Shown one piece after another: positions 29,432 to 38,714 of a DNA stretch of 64,000 bases. Source of the stretch: Limnohabitans sp. B9-3 (GTDB lineage Bacteria; Pseudomonadota; Gammaproteobacteria; Burkholderiales; Burkholderiaceae_C); assembly GCF_002778325.1 (NCBI RefSeq), contig NZ_NESI01000002.1:62001-126000 (forward strand). Reading direction: 5' to 3'. Made by a program: the position numbers and the translations under genes. Each line of letters starts with the position of its first letter. Within the stretch, counting starts at the first letter, position 1. The notes under the pieces were generated by a model. That model was not told where the DNA came from. It searched no databases and saw only the letters and a program-made list of their open reading frames with translations.

Positions 29432-29755
29432 ATGGCGATCTCATTGACTGAAGCTGCGGCACGACACGTGACCCGCTACCTCGCCAAACGCGGCAAAGGC
29501 TTGGGCGTGCGCCTGGGCGTGAAGACCACGGGCTGTTCTGGCTTGGCTTACAAGTTGGAGTACGTGGACGCGTCTGAACCCGAAGATGTTGTTTTCGAAG
29601 ACCACGGCGTGAAGGTCCTGATTGACCCTAAGAGCTTGGCCTATATCGACGGCACGCAGCTTGACTTCGTGCGCGAAGGCCTGAATGAAGGTTTCAAGTT
29701 TTTGAATCCGAACGAACGCGACCGTTGCGGTTGCGGTGAATCGTTCCGTATTTAA
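29432..29755 (+). CDS. iscA: A-type Fe-S carrier IscA
   Basis: A 107-residue A-type carrier with C35 in TTGCSGLAY and the C-terminal CGCGESF pair (C99, C101), matching IscA numbering. It receives iron or clusters and delivers them to apoproteins. It lies between iscU and hscB. Confidence 0.97.
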   Translation: MAISLTEAAARHVTRYLAKRGKGLGVRLGVKTTGCSGLAYKLEYVDASEPEDVVFEDHGVKVLIDPKSLAYIDGTQLDFVREGLNEGFKFLNPNERDRCGCGESFRI

Positions 29756-29768
29756 AGCGAGGGGTGAC

Positions 29769-30317
29769 GTGAGTGAACCGGCCAAGCCGTTGTCGGCCCA
29801 GCTCGCTGTCAGTGACTTTGAGCTCTTTGGCGTGCCTGAGCAGTTTGCACAAGACCGCGCGCAGCTCGATGCACGTTGGAAAGACCTACAACGCGAAGCC
29901 CACCCCGACAAATTTGCCTCCCAAGGCACGGCTGCACAGCGTGTGGCCATGCAGTGGTCGGTGCGGATCAACGAGGCGTACCAACGCCTGAAAGACCCGA
30001 TGCGCCGCGCTGCCTATTTGTGTGAGTTGGGCGACGCCCCCATTCAAGCCGAGAACAACACCGCTATGCCCGCCGCATTTTTGATGCAGCACATGGAATG
30101 GCGCGAGGCCATGGACGATGCCACGGATGTGGCCGCGCTAGACGCTTTGTTCGACGAAGTGCAGCAAGCGCACAAAACTGCCTTGCAACAGTGCGCCCAG
30201 CTGATCGACACCGCACACGACCTGCCCGCAGCCGCGCAGCAGGTGAGGGGGCTGATGTTCATCGACAAGTTTTTGCGCGACATCGAAGCCCGAATCGAAA
30301 AACTAGACGCCTCCTGA
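29769..30317 (+). CDS. hscB: Fe-S protein assembly co-chaperone HscB
   Basis: A 182-residue J-domain co-chaperone. The HPD motif is at residues 45-47 (EAHPDKF), and the C-terminal three-helix IscU-binding domain follows (about 85-180). I chose GTG at 29769 because GAGGGG lies at a proper distance before it. The frame is open to 29736 but that part overlaps the iscA end. Confidence 0.93.
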   Translation: MSEPAKPLSAQLAVSDFELFGVPEQFAQDRAQLDARWKDLQREAHPDKFASQGTAAQRVAMQWSVRINEAYQRLKDPMRRAAYLCELGDAPIQAENNTAMPAAFLMQHMEWREAMDDATDVAALDALFDEVQQAHKTALQQCAQLIDTAHDLPAAAQQVRGLMFIDKFLRDIEARIEKLDAS

Positions 30318-30335
30318 AAGCGACAATACACACCT

Positions 30336-32192
30336 ATGGCGTTGTTACAAATTTCCGAACCTGGCCAAGCGCCAGACCCACACCAGCGACGCATCGCGGT
30401 GGGCATTGACTTAGGCACCACCCACTCGCTCGTGGCTTCCATGCGCAACGGTTTTGCCGAGTGCTTGCCAGATGCAGAAGGTCATGTCATCTTGCCGTCG
30501 GCGGTGCGCTACCTTGAGAACGATGGCCGCCAAATTGGCCGCGCCGCATTGGCCGCTCAAGCCGAAGACCCACAAAACACCTTGGTGTCGGTCAAGCGTT
30601 TCATGGGCCGTGGCGTGGCTGACATTGCCAACCGTGACCAACTGCCTTATGTGTTTGTCGACAAGCCTGGCATGTTGGCCATTCAAACCCGTGTGGGTGA
30701 GAAGTCGCCGGTCGAAGTGAGTGCCGAGATTTTGGCTACCTTGCGCTTCCGTGCCGAAGACACCTTCAATGACGATTTGTACGGCGCGGTCATCACCGTG
30801 CCCGCGTACTTCGACGACGCTCAACGCCAAGCCACCAAAGATGCGGCGCAACTGGCGGGCATCAACGTGCTGCGCCTGATCAACGAGCCTACGGCTGCTG
30901 CCATTGCTTATGGCTTAGACCAAGCCAGCGAAGGCGTGTACGCTGTGTACGACTTGGGTGGCGGCACGTTTGACATCTCTGTCTTGCGTCTCACGCGCGG
31001 TGTGTTTGAAGTGCTGGCAACAGGAGGCGACTCTGCCTTGGGCGGCGACGATTACGACCGCGCTTTGGTCGATTGGGTGCAAGCCCAAACCGGCTGCGTC
31101 ATTTCCACTCCCGCTGATAAATCCAATGTGTTGGTGGCAGCGCGAGCTTGTAAAGAAGCACTGTCTGCAGCGGAGAGCGCCACGTTTGAAGTGGTCTTGT
31201 CGAGCGGCGCATTGAGCCACGCCGTCACACGCACCGAGTTTGAATCCGCCACCGCAGCCTTGACTCAGCGCACCTTGTCAGCCGTGCGCAAAGCTTTGCG
31301 GGATGCCAAGCTGAGCAAAGACGATATTCAAGGCGTGGTCATGGTGGGTGGCTCTACCCGCATGCCGCAAGTTCAAAAAGCCGTGGCCGATTTGTTGGGT
31401 TGCGCACCGTTGAACAACCTCAACCCAGACGAAGTGGTGGCGCTTGGTGCATCCATTCAAGCCAACCAGTTGGCAGGCAACAACCCCGATGGTGAATTGC
31501 TGTTGTTGGACGTGATTCCTTTGTCGCTGGGCATCGAAACCATGGGCGGTTTGGTGGAGCGCATCGTGCCGCGCAACCAAACCATTCCCACCGCGATGGC
31601 GCAAGACTTCACCACCTACCAAGACGGCCAAACCGCTTTGGCCTTGCACGTGGTGCAGGGCGAGCGTGACATGGTGGCAGACTGCCGTAGCTTGGCCCGC
31701 TTTGAGTTGCGCGGCATTCCGCCCATGGCCGCAGGTGCAGCGCGCATTCGCGTGACCTTCACGGTCGATACCGATGGCATGGTGAGCGTGGGCGCGTTAG
31801 AGCAACTCAGCGGCGTCACAGCCAACATCACTGTTAAACCGTCGTACGGTTTGTCGGACGACCAAATCGCAGCCATGTTGCAAGACAGCTTCAAGACGGC
31901 TGAGCAAGACATCAAAGCCCGTGCTTTGGTGGAGGCGCGCGTGGACGCTGACCGCATGTGGCTCGCCACGCAAAGCGCTTTGCAAGCCGATGGTGATCTG
32001 TTGTCTAACGAAGACCGCTCGCGTATCGATGCTTTGATGGTGGCAACGCTCGATGCCAAAAAACTCGAAGACGCAGCCGCCATTGAAGCCATCACCGAAG
32101 CGCTGGCCAAAGGCACTGAAGCTTTCGCTGCACAGCGCATGAACCGAGGCATTCAACACGCCTTGGCCGGACAAAACATCGAGAACATCTAA
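30336..32192 (+). CDS. hscA: Fe-S protein assembly chaperone HscA
   Basis: A 618-residue Hsp70-family chaperone specialised for IscU. The ATPase motifs are [38 protein letters not shown] and [10 protein letters not shown]. The linker [18 protein letters not shown] leads into the substrate domain. It lies between hscB and fdx. The ATG at 30336 has no clear ribosome site, but the family N-terminus begins shortly after it. Confidence 0.96.
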   Translation: MALLQISEPGQAPDPHQRRIAVGIDLGTTHSLVASMRNGFAECLPDAEGHVILPSAVRYLENDGRQIGRAALAAQAEDPQNTLVSVKRFMGRGVADIANRDQLPYVFVDKPGMLAIQTRVGEKSPVEVSAEILATLRFRAEDTFNDDLYGAVITVPAYFDDAQRQATKDAAQLAGINVLRLINEPTAAAIAYGLDQASEGVYAVYDLGGGTFDISVLRLTRGVFEVLATGGDSALGGDDYDRALVDWVQAQTGCVISTPADKSNVLVAARACKEALSAAESATFEVVLSSGALSHAVTRTEFESATAALTQRTLSAVRKALRDAKLSKDDIQGVVMVGGSTRMPQVQKAVADLLGCAPLNNLNPDEVVALGASIQANQLAGNNPDGELLLLDVIPLSLGIETMGGLVERIVPRNQTIPTAMAQDFTTYQDGQTALALHVVQGERDMVADCRSLARFELRGIPPMAAGAARIRVTFTVDTDGMVSVGALEQLSGVTANITVKPSYGLSDDQIAAMLQDSFKTAEQDIKARALVEARVDADRMWLATQSALQADGDLLSNEDRSRIDALMVATLDAKKLEDAAAIEAITEALAKGTEAFAAQRMNRGIQHALAGQNIENI

Positions 32193-32531
32193 ATGCCCAT
32201 CATCAAAATCTTGCCCCATGCCGAACTCTGCCCCAATGGCGCGGAGCTGCAAGCCCCAGCGGGAAGCACCATCTGTGAAGTGCTCTTGGAAAACCACATC
32301 AACATCGAACATGCCTGCGACATGAGCTGCGCTTGCACCACCTGCCACGTCATCGTGCGCGAGGGGTTCAAGTCGCTCAACGAAGCTGACGAAAACGAAG
32401 ATGACTTGCTCGACCGTGCTTGGGGCTTGGAGCCCAACTCGCGTCTGAGCTGCCAAGCTATCGTGGCCCAGCAAAACTTGGTGGTTGAGATTCCAAAGTA
32501 CACCATCAACCACGCCAAAGAAAACCACTGA
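32193..32531 (+). CDS. fdx: ISC-system [2Fe-2S] ferredoxin
   Basis: A 112-residue adrenodoxin-type ferredoxin. The cluster ligands C42, C48, C51 and C87 are at the E. coli Fdx positions. It feeds electrons to cluster assembly. The ATG directly abuts the hscA stop. No iscX follows; dnaQ starts two bases after the stop. Confidence 0.96.
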   Translation: MPIIKILPHAELCPNGAELQAPAGSTICEVLLENHINIEHACDMSCACTTCHVIVREGFKSLNEADENEDDLLDRAWGLEPNSRLSCQAIVAQQNLVVEIPKYTINHAKENH

Positions 32532-32533
32532 CC

Positions 32534-33247
32534 ATGCGCCAGATTTTTCTTGACACCGAAACCACCGGCCTCTCCGCTGAGGGGGGAGACCGGATCATCG
32601 AAATCGGTTGTGTGGAAATGTTCAACCGCAAGTTGACCGGTAACAACTTGCACATGTACTTGAACCCCGAGCGTGACAGCCACGAAGACGCGCTACGCGT
32701 GCATGGCATCACCAACGAATTTCTAAAAGACAAGCCCAAGTTTGCGCAAGTGGTGGACCAGTTCTTGGACTTCATCGCGGGCGCAGAAATCATCATTCAC
32801 AACGCACCTTTTGACATTGGCTTTTTGAATAAAGAGCTAGAGCTGCAAGGCCGTCCGCGCTTCACCACGTTCATCGATGGTGTCACCGACACCTTGGTGA
32901 TGGCCAAAGAAATGTTCCCCGGCAAGCGCAACTCGCTGGACTCCTTGTGCGATCGCCTTGAGGTGGACAACTCAGGTCGCACCTTGCACGGCGCGTTGCT
33001 CGATGCTGAGCTGTTGGCCGATGTGTACATCAATATGACGCGTGGCCAAGATGCGTTGTTGATGGACGTGGAGAGCGAAGGCTCAGAGACACGCACGCTG
33101 GAAGTTGTGGATTTGAGCCGATTCAAATTACCTGTGATCGTGGCCAGCGAGCAGGAGTTGGCTCAGCACGCCGATCTTTTGACGCAACTTGATAAATCAA
33201 GCGGTGGCAAGACGGTTTGGCGAAACCCGCAAATTTCTGTGGCATAA
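32534..33247 (+). CDS. dnaQ: DNA polymerase III epsilon subunit (3'-5' proofreading exonuclease)
   Basis: A 237-residue DEDDh exonuclease. ExoI is FLDTETTGL (D7, E9), ExoII is HNAPFDIGFL, ExoIII is HGALLDAELLADVY. The C-terminal third would bind the alpha subunit. It starts two bases after fdx, so it is probably read through from the isc operon, though it may have its own promoter inside fdx. Confidence 0.94.
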   Translation: MRQIFLDTETTGLSAEGGDRIIEIGCVEMFNRKLTGNNLHMYLNPERDSHEDALRVHGITNEFLKDKPKFAQVVDQFLDFIAGAEIIIHNAPFDIGFLNKELELQGRPRFTTFIDGVTDTLVMAKEMFPGKRNSLDSLCDRLEVDNSGRTLHGALLDAELLADVYINMTRGQDALLMDVESEGSETRTLEVVDLSRFKLPVIVASEQELAQHADLLTQLDKSSGGKTVWRNPQISVA

Positions 33248-33272
33248 TTATGGTCTTTCCAGCGATGGATAA

Positions 33273-33347
33273 GGGCGATTAGCTCAGGGGTAGAGCACTG
33301 CATTCACACTGCAGGGGTCGCAAGTTCGAAACTTGCATCGCCCACCA
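33273..33347 (+). tRNA. tRNA-Val (anticodon CAC)
   Basis: A 75-base cloverleaf. Acceptor stem GGGCGAT/ATCGCCC, D-arm GCTC..GAGC, anticodon stem CTGCA/TGCAG with loop TTCACAC, T-arm with GTTCGAA, and an encoded CCA. The anticodon CAC reads GTG (Val). Confidence 0.96.
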
Positions 33348-33354
33348 AAATCCC

Positions 33355-33389
33355 AAAAAAGCACTTACTTAGTTTGTAAGTGCTTTTTT
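33355..33389 (+). terminator. Rho-independent terminator after tRNA-Val
   Basis: A 14-base perfect stem (AAAAAAGCACTTAC / GTAAGTGCTTTTTT) with a seven-base loop and extra T residues follows the tRNA by seven bases. Confidence 0.93.
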
Positions 33390-33506
33390 TTCGTCCCATG
33401 GAAATCAAGCGTTTCCTTGCCATACCCAGCGTACGTGATTCGTTGCTTATGTGCGACGATGTAACTTAGCAACATCTATCCTTAGCTCATTGTCAGAGGG
33501 GCATGC

Positions 33507-34232
33507 ATGCATCAGCAACAACAACGACGCGTCTTCGTCACAGGCGCCACCAGCGGCATTGGTGAGGCGATCGCCAAAGCCTTTGCTGCACAGGGGGCGT
33601 GGGTCATGGCCACTGGCGCGACCCAGGCCGAGGTGGCGCGTGCAAGTGACTTAGCCAGTAACCAAGGCATTGACTTTCAAGTGCTTGATGTTCGAGATGA
33701 TGCGGCCGTGAAGGTGCTGGTGCAGGGGGCGGGGGAGTTGGATGTCGTGGTGAATTGCGCGGGTGTGATTCAGCGCTCTTTAGAGCTGGAGCCCGAGGCC
33801 TTTGCACAAACCGTGGACATCAATTTAAACGGCACCATGCGTGTGTGTGCGGCGGCGCGCGACGGGTTGAGAGCCCGTCAGGGATGTATTGTTAACACCG
33901 CCTCCATGTTGAGTTTTTTTGGTGGCGGTTTGGTGCCCGGCTACAGCGCTAGCAAAGGTGGTGTGGCGCAATTGACCAAATCTTTGGCGATTGCTTATGC
34001 GGAAGATGGCATTCGCGTAAATGCGGTGGCGCCAGGTTGGATCGCTACGCCACTGACACAAGCGCTGCAAGATGACCCGCAGCGCGCAGCGCCTATATTG
34101 GCCCGCACCCCTATGAAACGTTGGGGAACTCCCGATGACGTGGCTGGGCCAGTTTTATTTCTTGCAAGTGTGCAAGCTAAATTTGTCACGGGTGTGGTGT
34201 TGCCTGTAGACGGCGGGTATTTGATTTCGTGA
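33507..34232 (+). CDS. SDR-family oxidoreductase
   Basis: A 241-residue classical short-chain dehydrogenase. The Rossmann motif TGATSGIG is at about 11-18, NCAGVIQ near 88, and the catalytic Y and K are in PGYSASKGG. The end VLPVDGGYLIS is usual. The substrate is not known; 3-oxoacyl reductase or sugar-alcohol dehydrogenase roles are both common for this type. It stands between the tRNA terminator and a MAPEG gene in the same direction. Confidence 0.85.
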   Translation: MHQQQQRRVFVTGATSGIGEAIAKAFAAQGAWVMATGATQAEVARASDLASNQGIDFQVLDVRDDAAVKVLVQGAGELDVVVNCAGVIQRSLELEPEAFAQTVDINLNGTMRVCAAARDGLRARQGCIVNTASMLSFFGGGLVPGYSASKGGVAQLTKSLAIAYAEDGIRVNAVAPGWIATPLTQALQDDPQRAAPILARTPMKRWGTPDDVAGPVLFLASVQAKFVTGVVLPVDGGYLIS

Positions 34233-34270
34233 ACAATGGTGCAGTTTTGAATGCATAAAGGAGTAATTCG

Positions 34271-34645
34271 ATGACGATGGCATTTTTGGCGGTGATGGTG
34301 GCGGGTGTTTTGCCCTTGATTTGTGCGGGCATCGCCAAGGCGGGCTGGAAAAGCTATGACAACCGCGATCCGCGCGCTTGGTTGGCTAAGCAAACGGGGT
34401 TCAGAGCCCGAGCCAACGCAGCGCAAGCCAACTGTTTTGAAGCCTTCCCATTTTTTGCCGTGGGCGTGGTGTTGGCAGTCATGACCAAAGCCGATGCCAG
34501 TTTGATCGAGACTTTGTCCCTTGTTTTTGTCGCTGCTCGCGTGGCCTACATTGCGTGCTACTTGGCAGACAAAGCATCGGCACGCTCTTTGTTTTGGGCT
34601 GTGGGCTACGGTGCCGTGATTTGGCTTTACGTTTTAGCGCTTTGA
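34271..34645 (+). CDS. MAPEG-family membrane protein
   Basis: A 124-residue protein with four hydrophobic helices and the NCFEAFPFFAVGVVLA motif of prokaryotic MAPEG proteins. The eukaryotic relatives conjugate glutathione or act in eicosanoid metabolism; bacterial functions are mostly unknown. AAGGAG precedes the ATG. Confidence 0.82.
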   Translation: MTMAFLAVMVAGVLPLICAGIAKAGWKSYDNRDPRAWLAKQTGFRARANAAQANCFEAFPFFAVGVVLAVMTKADASLIETLSLVFVAARVAYIACYLADKASARSLFWAVGYGAVIWLYVLAL

Positions 34646-34799
34646 ACTAGAGATGTTCTAACTTTCAGGGGTGGGGGCTTGAATTTGGCCTTATCACATC
34701 GATCTTAGGGTCTTAGAGTTTGCTTTATCGTGCAGTCACACCAGACACGCACAATGAGTGTTAACTTTTTATCTGACACTTTTCTATCAAGGCGCTTTC

Positions 34800-35753
34800 A
34801 TGAAAACTTCTTCATTTTTTAAGCCATTCTTAGCGGGCTTGATGGCTTTAGCTGCTGCAGTGGCCTTGGCCCTTCCTACGCCCAAAGAAATTGAGTCTGC
34901 CGTCAATGCAGGCAATCTCACGCAGGCAGAGTCCATGCTGCGCGAAGTGATTCAAGAAAAACCGCAAAGCGCCAAAGCGCATTACGAGCTGGGCCAAGTG
35001 CTTGCCCGTGCAACACGTTATGCCGATGCACAGACAGAGCTGAAAAAGGCCAAAGAGTTGGATCCGACGTTGAAGTTTGCGGGCAGTCCCGAGAAGTTCA
35101 ACGACACCTTCGACAAGGTTAGCCGCTTGGCGCAAAACGCTGCCTCGGGCAATGTGACGTCTCCAGCGCTCAATACACCTGCAGCTGCCAAGACTGCGCC
35201 TGCAACCAAAGCACCTGCAGCACCTGAACCTGCGTTTCCAATGAGTTACGTTTGGTTCGGCATCGCCGGTTTGGTGGCGCTGGCTTTGTTCCTGCGTCGT
35301 AACAAGCCCCAGGCCCCCACCCCTTCCTACGCGCCTGCCGGTGCTGGAATGGCCGTGCCTGCTGCTGCGGGAATGGGATCACCCGCTGCCGCGACCATGG
35401 CACCTCGCGGTTTTGGCTCTCAGTTCACACCCAATGCACCCATGAACAACCCCGGCTACCCAGCGGGCTACGGCCCTCAAGGTCAGCCAGCTGGCGGCAT
35501 GGGCTCTGGCATCGGTGGCGCTGTGGTGGGAGGCTTGGCGGGTGTGGCTGCAGGTTATGCGCTGTCGAAAGCCTTAGAAGGCAATCACAACAGCGATCAT
35601 GGCAACAATGCCGCAGCCAATTCATCGGCTTCGAACAATGGTGGTTACGTGCCCTTTGACGCGCCTGCGCAGCCCGACTTGGGCAGCTTTGATGCGGGCT
35701 CTGGCAGCGATTGGGACGATGGGTCATCCGGTGGTGGCGACGACAGCTGGTAA
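34800..35753 (+). CDS. TPR-containing membrane protein with low-complexity C-terminus
   Basis: A 317-residue protein. Signal-like N-terminus (about 1-26), then about two tetratricopeptide units (PTPKEIESAVNAGNLTQAE to about 100). An Ala/Pro linker precedes a membrane helix (VWFGIAGLVALALFL, about 150). The last half is rich in Gly, Ala, Pro, Ser and Asp with a glycine-zipper-like GGAVVGGLAGVAAGYAL and an acidic, Trp-containing tail. It resembles uncharacterised Burkholderiales TPR proteins. The frame is open from 34758, but the signal peptide starts at the ATG at 34800. Confidence 0.75.
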   Translation: MKTSSFFKPFLAGLMALAAAVALALPTPKEIESAVNAGNLTQAESMLREVIQEKPQSAKAHYELGQVLARATRYADAQTELKKAKELDPTLKFAGSPEKFNDTFDKVSRLAQNAASGNVTSPALNTPAAAKTAPATKAPAAPEPAFPMSYVWFGIAGLVALALFLRRNKPQAPTPSYAPAGAGMAVPAAAGMGSPAAATMAPRGFGSQFTPNAPMNNPGYPAGYGPQGQPAGGMGSGIGGAVVGGLAGVAAGYALSKALEGNHNSDHGNNAAANSSASNNGGYVPFDAPAQPDLGSFDAGSGSDWDDGSSGGGDDSW

Positions 35754-35783
35754 TCAGCAATGACGCTCCTTGACGTGGGGGCG

Positions 35784-36695
35784 TTAACTCAAAGCCTGCG
35801 CCACCTCATCTCGCGTGACCTGCATGGCGGCCTTGTGCGTTGCCGTCATCGGGCGGCGAGCTGACCATACCAACATCAGTTGGCTCGTGAGTTTAGGTTT
35901 TTCAATGCGGTGGGTGGTGAAGTCATGCGTGGTGCCGAAATTGCGCAGTGTGTAGGCCGGCAGCACGGCATAGCCCAGGCCCTCTTTGACCAATTCCAAA
36001 ATTGCGTTCAAGCCGTCAATTTCCAGCACGATCTTGGGTTTGCAGTTGATGCGTAGCATTTCTGTTTCGATCAGTAAACGAAACGCATTGGGTCGACTTG
36101 GCAAGATCAAGGGCAACTCGGCCAAGTGGGCCAGTGGCATCACGGCTTTGAGCGCAGGCTCATGGGGTGCTGCTTGGCGTTTTTTGCTAGCAATCAAAAT
36201 CAGTGCATCCTCATGCAGCACGGTCATCTCTAAATCGGGGGAGGGCGGTGGGTTGTAGAGCACGGCCATGTCCAAGCGACCGGCTCGCAGACTCTCCACC
36301 ATCAACACCGAAAACCCTTCGGTCAACGACAGCTGTGCATGCGGCAGCGCTTCTCTGAATGACAAGGTCAAAGGCACGGTGACCAGCTTGGACAAGCTAG
36401 GCGGCAAGCCAATCGACACCCGACCTGCCAACGCGCCTCGTACGGAAGCCAGTTCTTCTTGCGCCACTGTCACTTGGTGCAAGATGCCGCGGCCATGGGC
36501 CAGCATCACCAAACCAGCTTCGGTGACGGTCACGCCACGGCCATTGCGCATCAGCAAGTTCTGGTGCAATTCGACTTCGAGTTGGCGCACATGCCGACTC
36601 AACAAGGGCTGCGGAATGCCCAACGCGGCGGCGGCTTTGGTGAAACTGCCTAACTCGGCCACGCGCACAAAAGATTCGATTTGTTTGAGTTCCAT
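35784..36695 (-). CDS. LysR-family regulator, probable regulator of the protocatechuate 4,5-cleavage operon
   Basis: A 303-residue LTTR. Winged helix at about 1-60 (MELKQIESFVRVAELGSFTKAAAALGIPQPLLSRHVRQLE), effector domain after about 90 with a GYAVLPAY loop. It is divergent from the lig cluster, as pmdR/ligR-type regulators are next to protocatechuate 4,5-cleavage operons in other bacteria. By analogy with PmdR the effector could be 2-pyrone-4,6-dicarboxylate, but this is inference. Confidence 0.88.
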   Translation of the reverse strand: MELKQIESFVRVAELGSFTKAAAALGIPQPLLSRHVRQLEVELHQNLLMRNGRGVTVTEAGLVMLAHGRGILHQVTVAQEELASVRGALAGRVSIGLPPSLSKLVTVPLTLSFREALPHAQLSLTEGFSVLMVESLRAGRLDMAVLYNPPPSPDLEMTVLHEDALILIASKKRQAAPHEPALKAVMPLAHLAELPLILPSRPNAFRLLIETEMLRINCKPKIVLEIDGLNAILELVKEGLGYAVLPAYTLRNFGTTHDFTTHRIEKPKLTSQLMLVWSARRPMTATHKAAMQVTRDEVAQALS

Positions 36696-36721
36696 GATCT
36701 GACCTGTGAGTGAATTTTTTG

Positions 36722-36754
36722 AATAACCAATTGTGCGTTATTGAATATCGTTAT
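36722..36754. promoter_or_regulatory. Probable LysR-type operator
   Basis: Perfect inverted repeat AATAAC-N9-GTTATT at 36722-36742, followed by another half-site CGTTAT at 36749-36754. It is in the 116-base gap between the LysR gene and the first gene of the lig cluster. Recognition site plus activation half-site is a common LTTR layout. Confidence 0.6.
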
Positions 36755-36811
36755 AGCAGCTAGTCCTGAAGGCGCCCTATTTTGAGGGTGCAAATCTTTA
36801 GAATCTAGGCC

Positions 36812-37534
36812 ATGCAAACCACCCAAGCTCCTCTCGTGCTGCGCGCTATTTCATCCATGGCCACCAAGGCGCTGCTCGGTGAGCTGGTTCAGGCCTACCA
36901 AGCGCAAACGGACGTGATGGTGCAGGTGGAATCGGTGGGTGGTGTAGACGCCGCCAAACGCGTGCAAGCCGGTGAGGTGTTCGACATGGTGCTGCTGGCC
37001 TCTGACGCCATCGAGCGCTTGATCGCCTCGGGCCATGTGATGCCCGATAGCCGCAGCGACTGGGTGCGCTCTCCCGTGGCCGTGGCGGTGCAAGCGGGTG
37101 CCGCACGCCCAGACCTGAGCCATGAAGCCGCGGTCAAAGCCGCTGTGTTGGCCAGCCCCACACTCAGCTACTCCACTGGCCCAAGCGGCGTGTACCTTGA
37201 GAAATTGTTTGGGCGTTGGGGCATTGCTGACGAGGTCAAAGCCCGCATCGTGGTGCCACCACCCGGTACCCCTGTGGGCGCACTGCTGGCCAGCGGCAAA
37301 GCCGCCTTGGGGTTTCAGCAGTTGAGCGAACTCATTGCTTTGCCAGGCATTTATGTGCTGGGCACTTTGCCTGCCGATGTGGCGTTCATCACCACGTTTT
37401 CTTCAGGCATTCCTACAGTCATTGCCAGCGATGCAGCCCGTGTTGCTGCCGTGCAATCGTTCTTGACATTTTTGGCTTCTGCTGAGGTGGAAGCCGTCAA
37501 ACGCCAACAAGGCATGGATTGGGCGACGGCTTAA
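36812..37534 (+). CDS. ModA-like substrate-binding protein without signal peptide
   Basis: A 240-residue protein of the molybdate-type (PBP type 2) binding fold: LRAISSMATKALLGELVQAY, FDMVLLASDAIERL, TLSYSTGPSGVYLEKLF, and GFQQLSELIALPGI. No signal peptide or lipobox precedes the fold, and the ATG at 36812 is the first in frame, so it may be cytoplasmic. It opens the lig cluster, directly downstream of the operator. In Comamonas clusters this place is taken by pmdU. No transport ATPase or permease is nearby. A sensor or accessory role is possible; the function is unknown. Confidence 0.75.
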   Translation: MQTTQAPLVLRAISSMATKALLGELVQAYQAQTDVMVQVESVGGVDAAKRVQAGEVFDMVLLASDAIERLIASGHVMPDSRSDWVRSPVAVAVQAGAARPDLSHEAAVKAAVLASPTLSYSTGPSGVYLEKLFGRWGIADEVKARIVVPPPGTPVGALLASGKAALGFQQLSELIALPGIYVLGTLPADVAFITTFSSGIPTVIASDAARVAAVQSFLTFLASAEVEAVKRQQGMDWATA

Positions 37535-37612
37535 ACGCTACGCTTGTTCAACACGTCACACATCCAGTCATCCCTTTTCTTTTCACCTCCAACTTAAATC
37601 TGAAGGTCATTT

Positions 37613-38647
37613 ATGTCACTCATCATCGACGTCCACGGTCACTACACCACCGCGCCCAAGGCGCTTGAAGAGTGGCGTAATAAACAGATTGCTGGCATCA
37701 AAGACCCCGCGTCTAAGCCTAAAGTGTCCGAGCTCAAAATCAGCGACGACGAGTTGCGCGAAACCATCGAGACCAACCAGCTCGCCAAGATGAAAGAGCG
37801 TGGCTCGGACATCACCATCTTCAGCCCACGTGCCAGCTTCATGGCTCACCACATTGGTGACTTTGAGGTGTCGTCCACTTGGGCTGCCATCTGCAACGAG
37901 CTCTGCTTCCGCGTGTCTGAGCTGTTCCCCAACAACTTCGTGCCTGCAGCCATGTTGCCCCAGTCGCCCGGTGTGGACCCCGCCACGTGCATTCCTGAAC
38001 TGGTCAAGTGTGTGGAGCAATACGGCAATGTGGGCATCAACCTCAACCCAGACCCCTCAGGCGGCCACTGGACATCGCCGCCTCTGAGCGACAAGTCGTG
38101 GTACCCCATTTACGAAAAAATGGTGGAGTACGACATCCCCGCCATGATTCATGTGTCCACCAGTTGCAACGGCTGCTTCCACACCACCGGCGCGCATTAC
38201 TTGAACGCCGACACCACCGCTTTCATGCAGTGCTTGACCTCTGACTTGTTCAAAGACTTCCCCACCTTGAAGTTCTTGATTCCCCATGGCGGCGGCGCAG
38301 TGCCTTACCACTGGGGCCGTTTCCGTGGTTTGGCACAAGAGCTGAAAAAGCCGTTGCTCACGGAGCACTTGCTGAACAACATCTACTTCGACACCTGCGT
38401 GTACCACCAGCCTGGCATTGACTTGTTGACCAAAGTGATTCCCGTCAAGAACATCATGTTTGCCTCCGAGATGATTGGCGCGGTGCGTGGCATTGACCCA
38501 GAAACCGGCCACTATTTTGACGACACCAAGCGCTACATCGAGTCGACGCTCAACCTCAATGCCGACGAGCGCCATCAGGTGTACGAAGGCAACGCACGTC
38601 GCGTGTTCTCACGTTTGGATACCAAGCTCAAGTCGCAAGGCCGCTAA
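37613..38647 (+). CDS. ligJ: 4-oxalomesaconate hydratase
   Basis: A 344-residue amidohydrolase-superfamily enzyme matching LigJ/PmdE in length and motifs. The HxH metal motif is H8/H10 in DVHGHYT, and [19 protein letters not shown] and [15 protein letters not shown] are diagnostic. It hydrates oxalomesaconate to 4-carboxy-4-hydroxy-2-oxoadipate in protocatechuate 4,5-cleavage. It lies directly before ligK, as in Comamonas (pmdE-pmdF). Sure of family and context. Confidence 0.93.
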   Translation: MSLIIDVHGHYTTAPKALEEWRNKQIAGIKDPASKPKVSELKISDDELRETIETNQLAKMKERGSDITIFSPRASFMAHHIGDFEVSSTWAAICNELCFRVSELFPNNFVPAAMLPQSPGVDPATCIPELVKCVEQYGNVGINLNPDPSGGHWTSPPLSDKSWYPIYEKMVEYDIPAMIHVSTSCNGCFHTTGAHYLNADTTAFMQCLTSDLFKDFPTLKFLIPHGGGAVPYHWGRFRGLAQELKKPLLTEHLLNNIYFDTCVYHQPGIDLLTKVIPVKNIMFASEMIGAVRGIDPETGHYFDDTKRYIESTLNLNADERHQVYEGNARRVFSRLDTKLKSQGR

Positions 38648-38669
38648 GCAAAGCTGTTTATCCGTCACT

Positions 38670-38691
38670 CACCTCGCCACATGGTGGGGTG
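38670..38691 (+). other. Intercistronic RNA hairpin between ligJ and ligK
   Basis: A nine-base stem with two G-U pairs and an ACAT loop, followed by CTTTAGATTTTT. It could be a partial terminator or an mRNA-stability element lowering or balancing ligK expression. The T-run is interrupted, so full termination is unlikely. Confidence 0.4.
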
Positions 38692-38714
38692 CTTTAGATT
38701 TTTGGAGATTTCTT

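Noticed and set aside
35763-35784. Hairpin between the TPR gene and the LysR gene
   Set aside because: Stem of seven pairs including a G-T and no T-run on either side; too weak to call a terminator.
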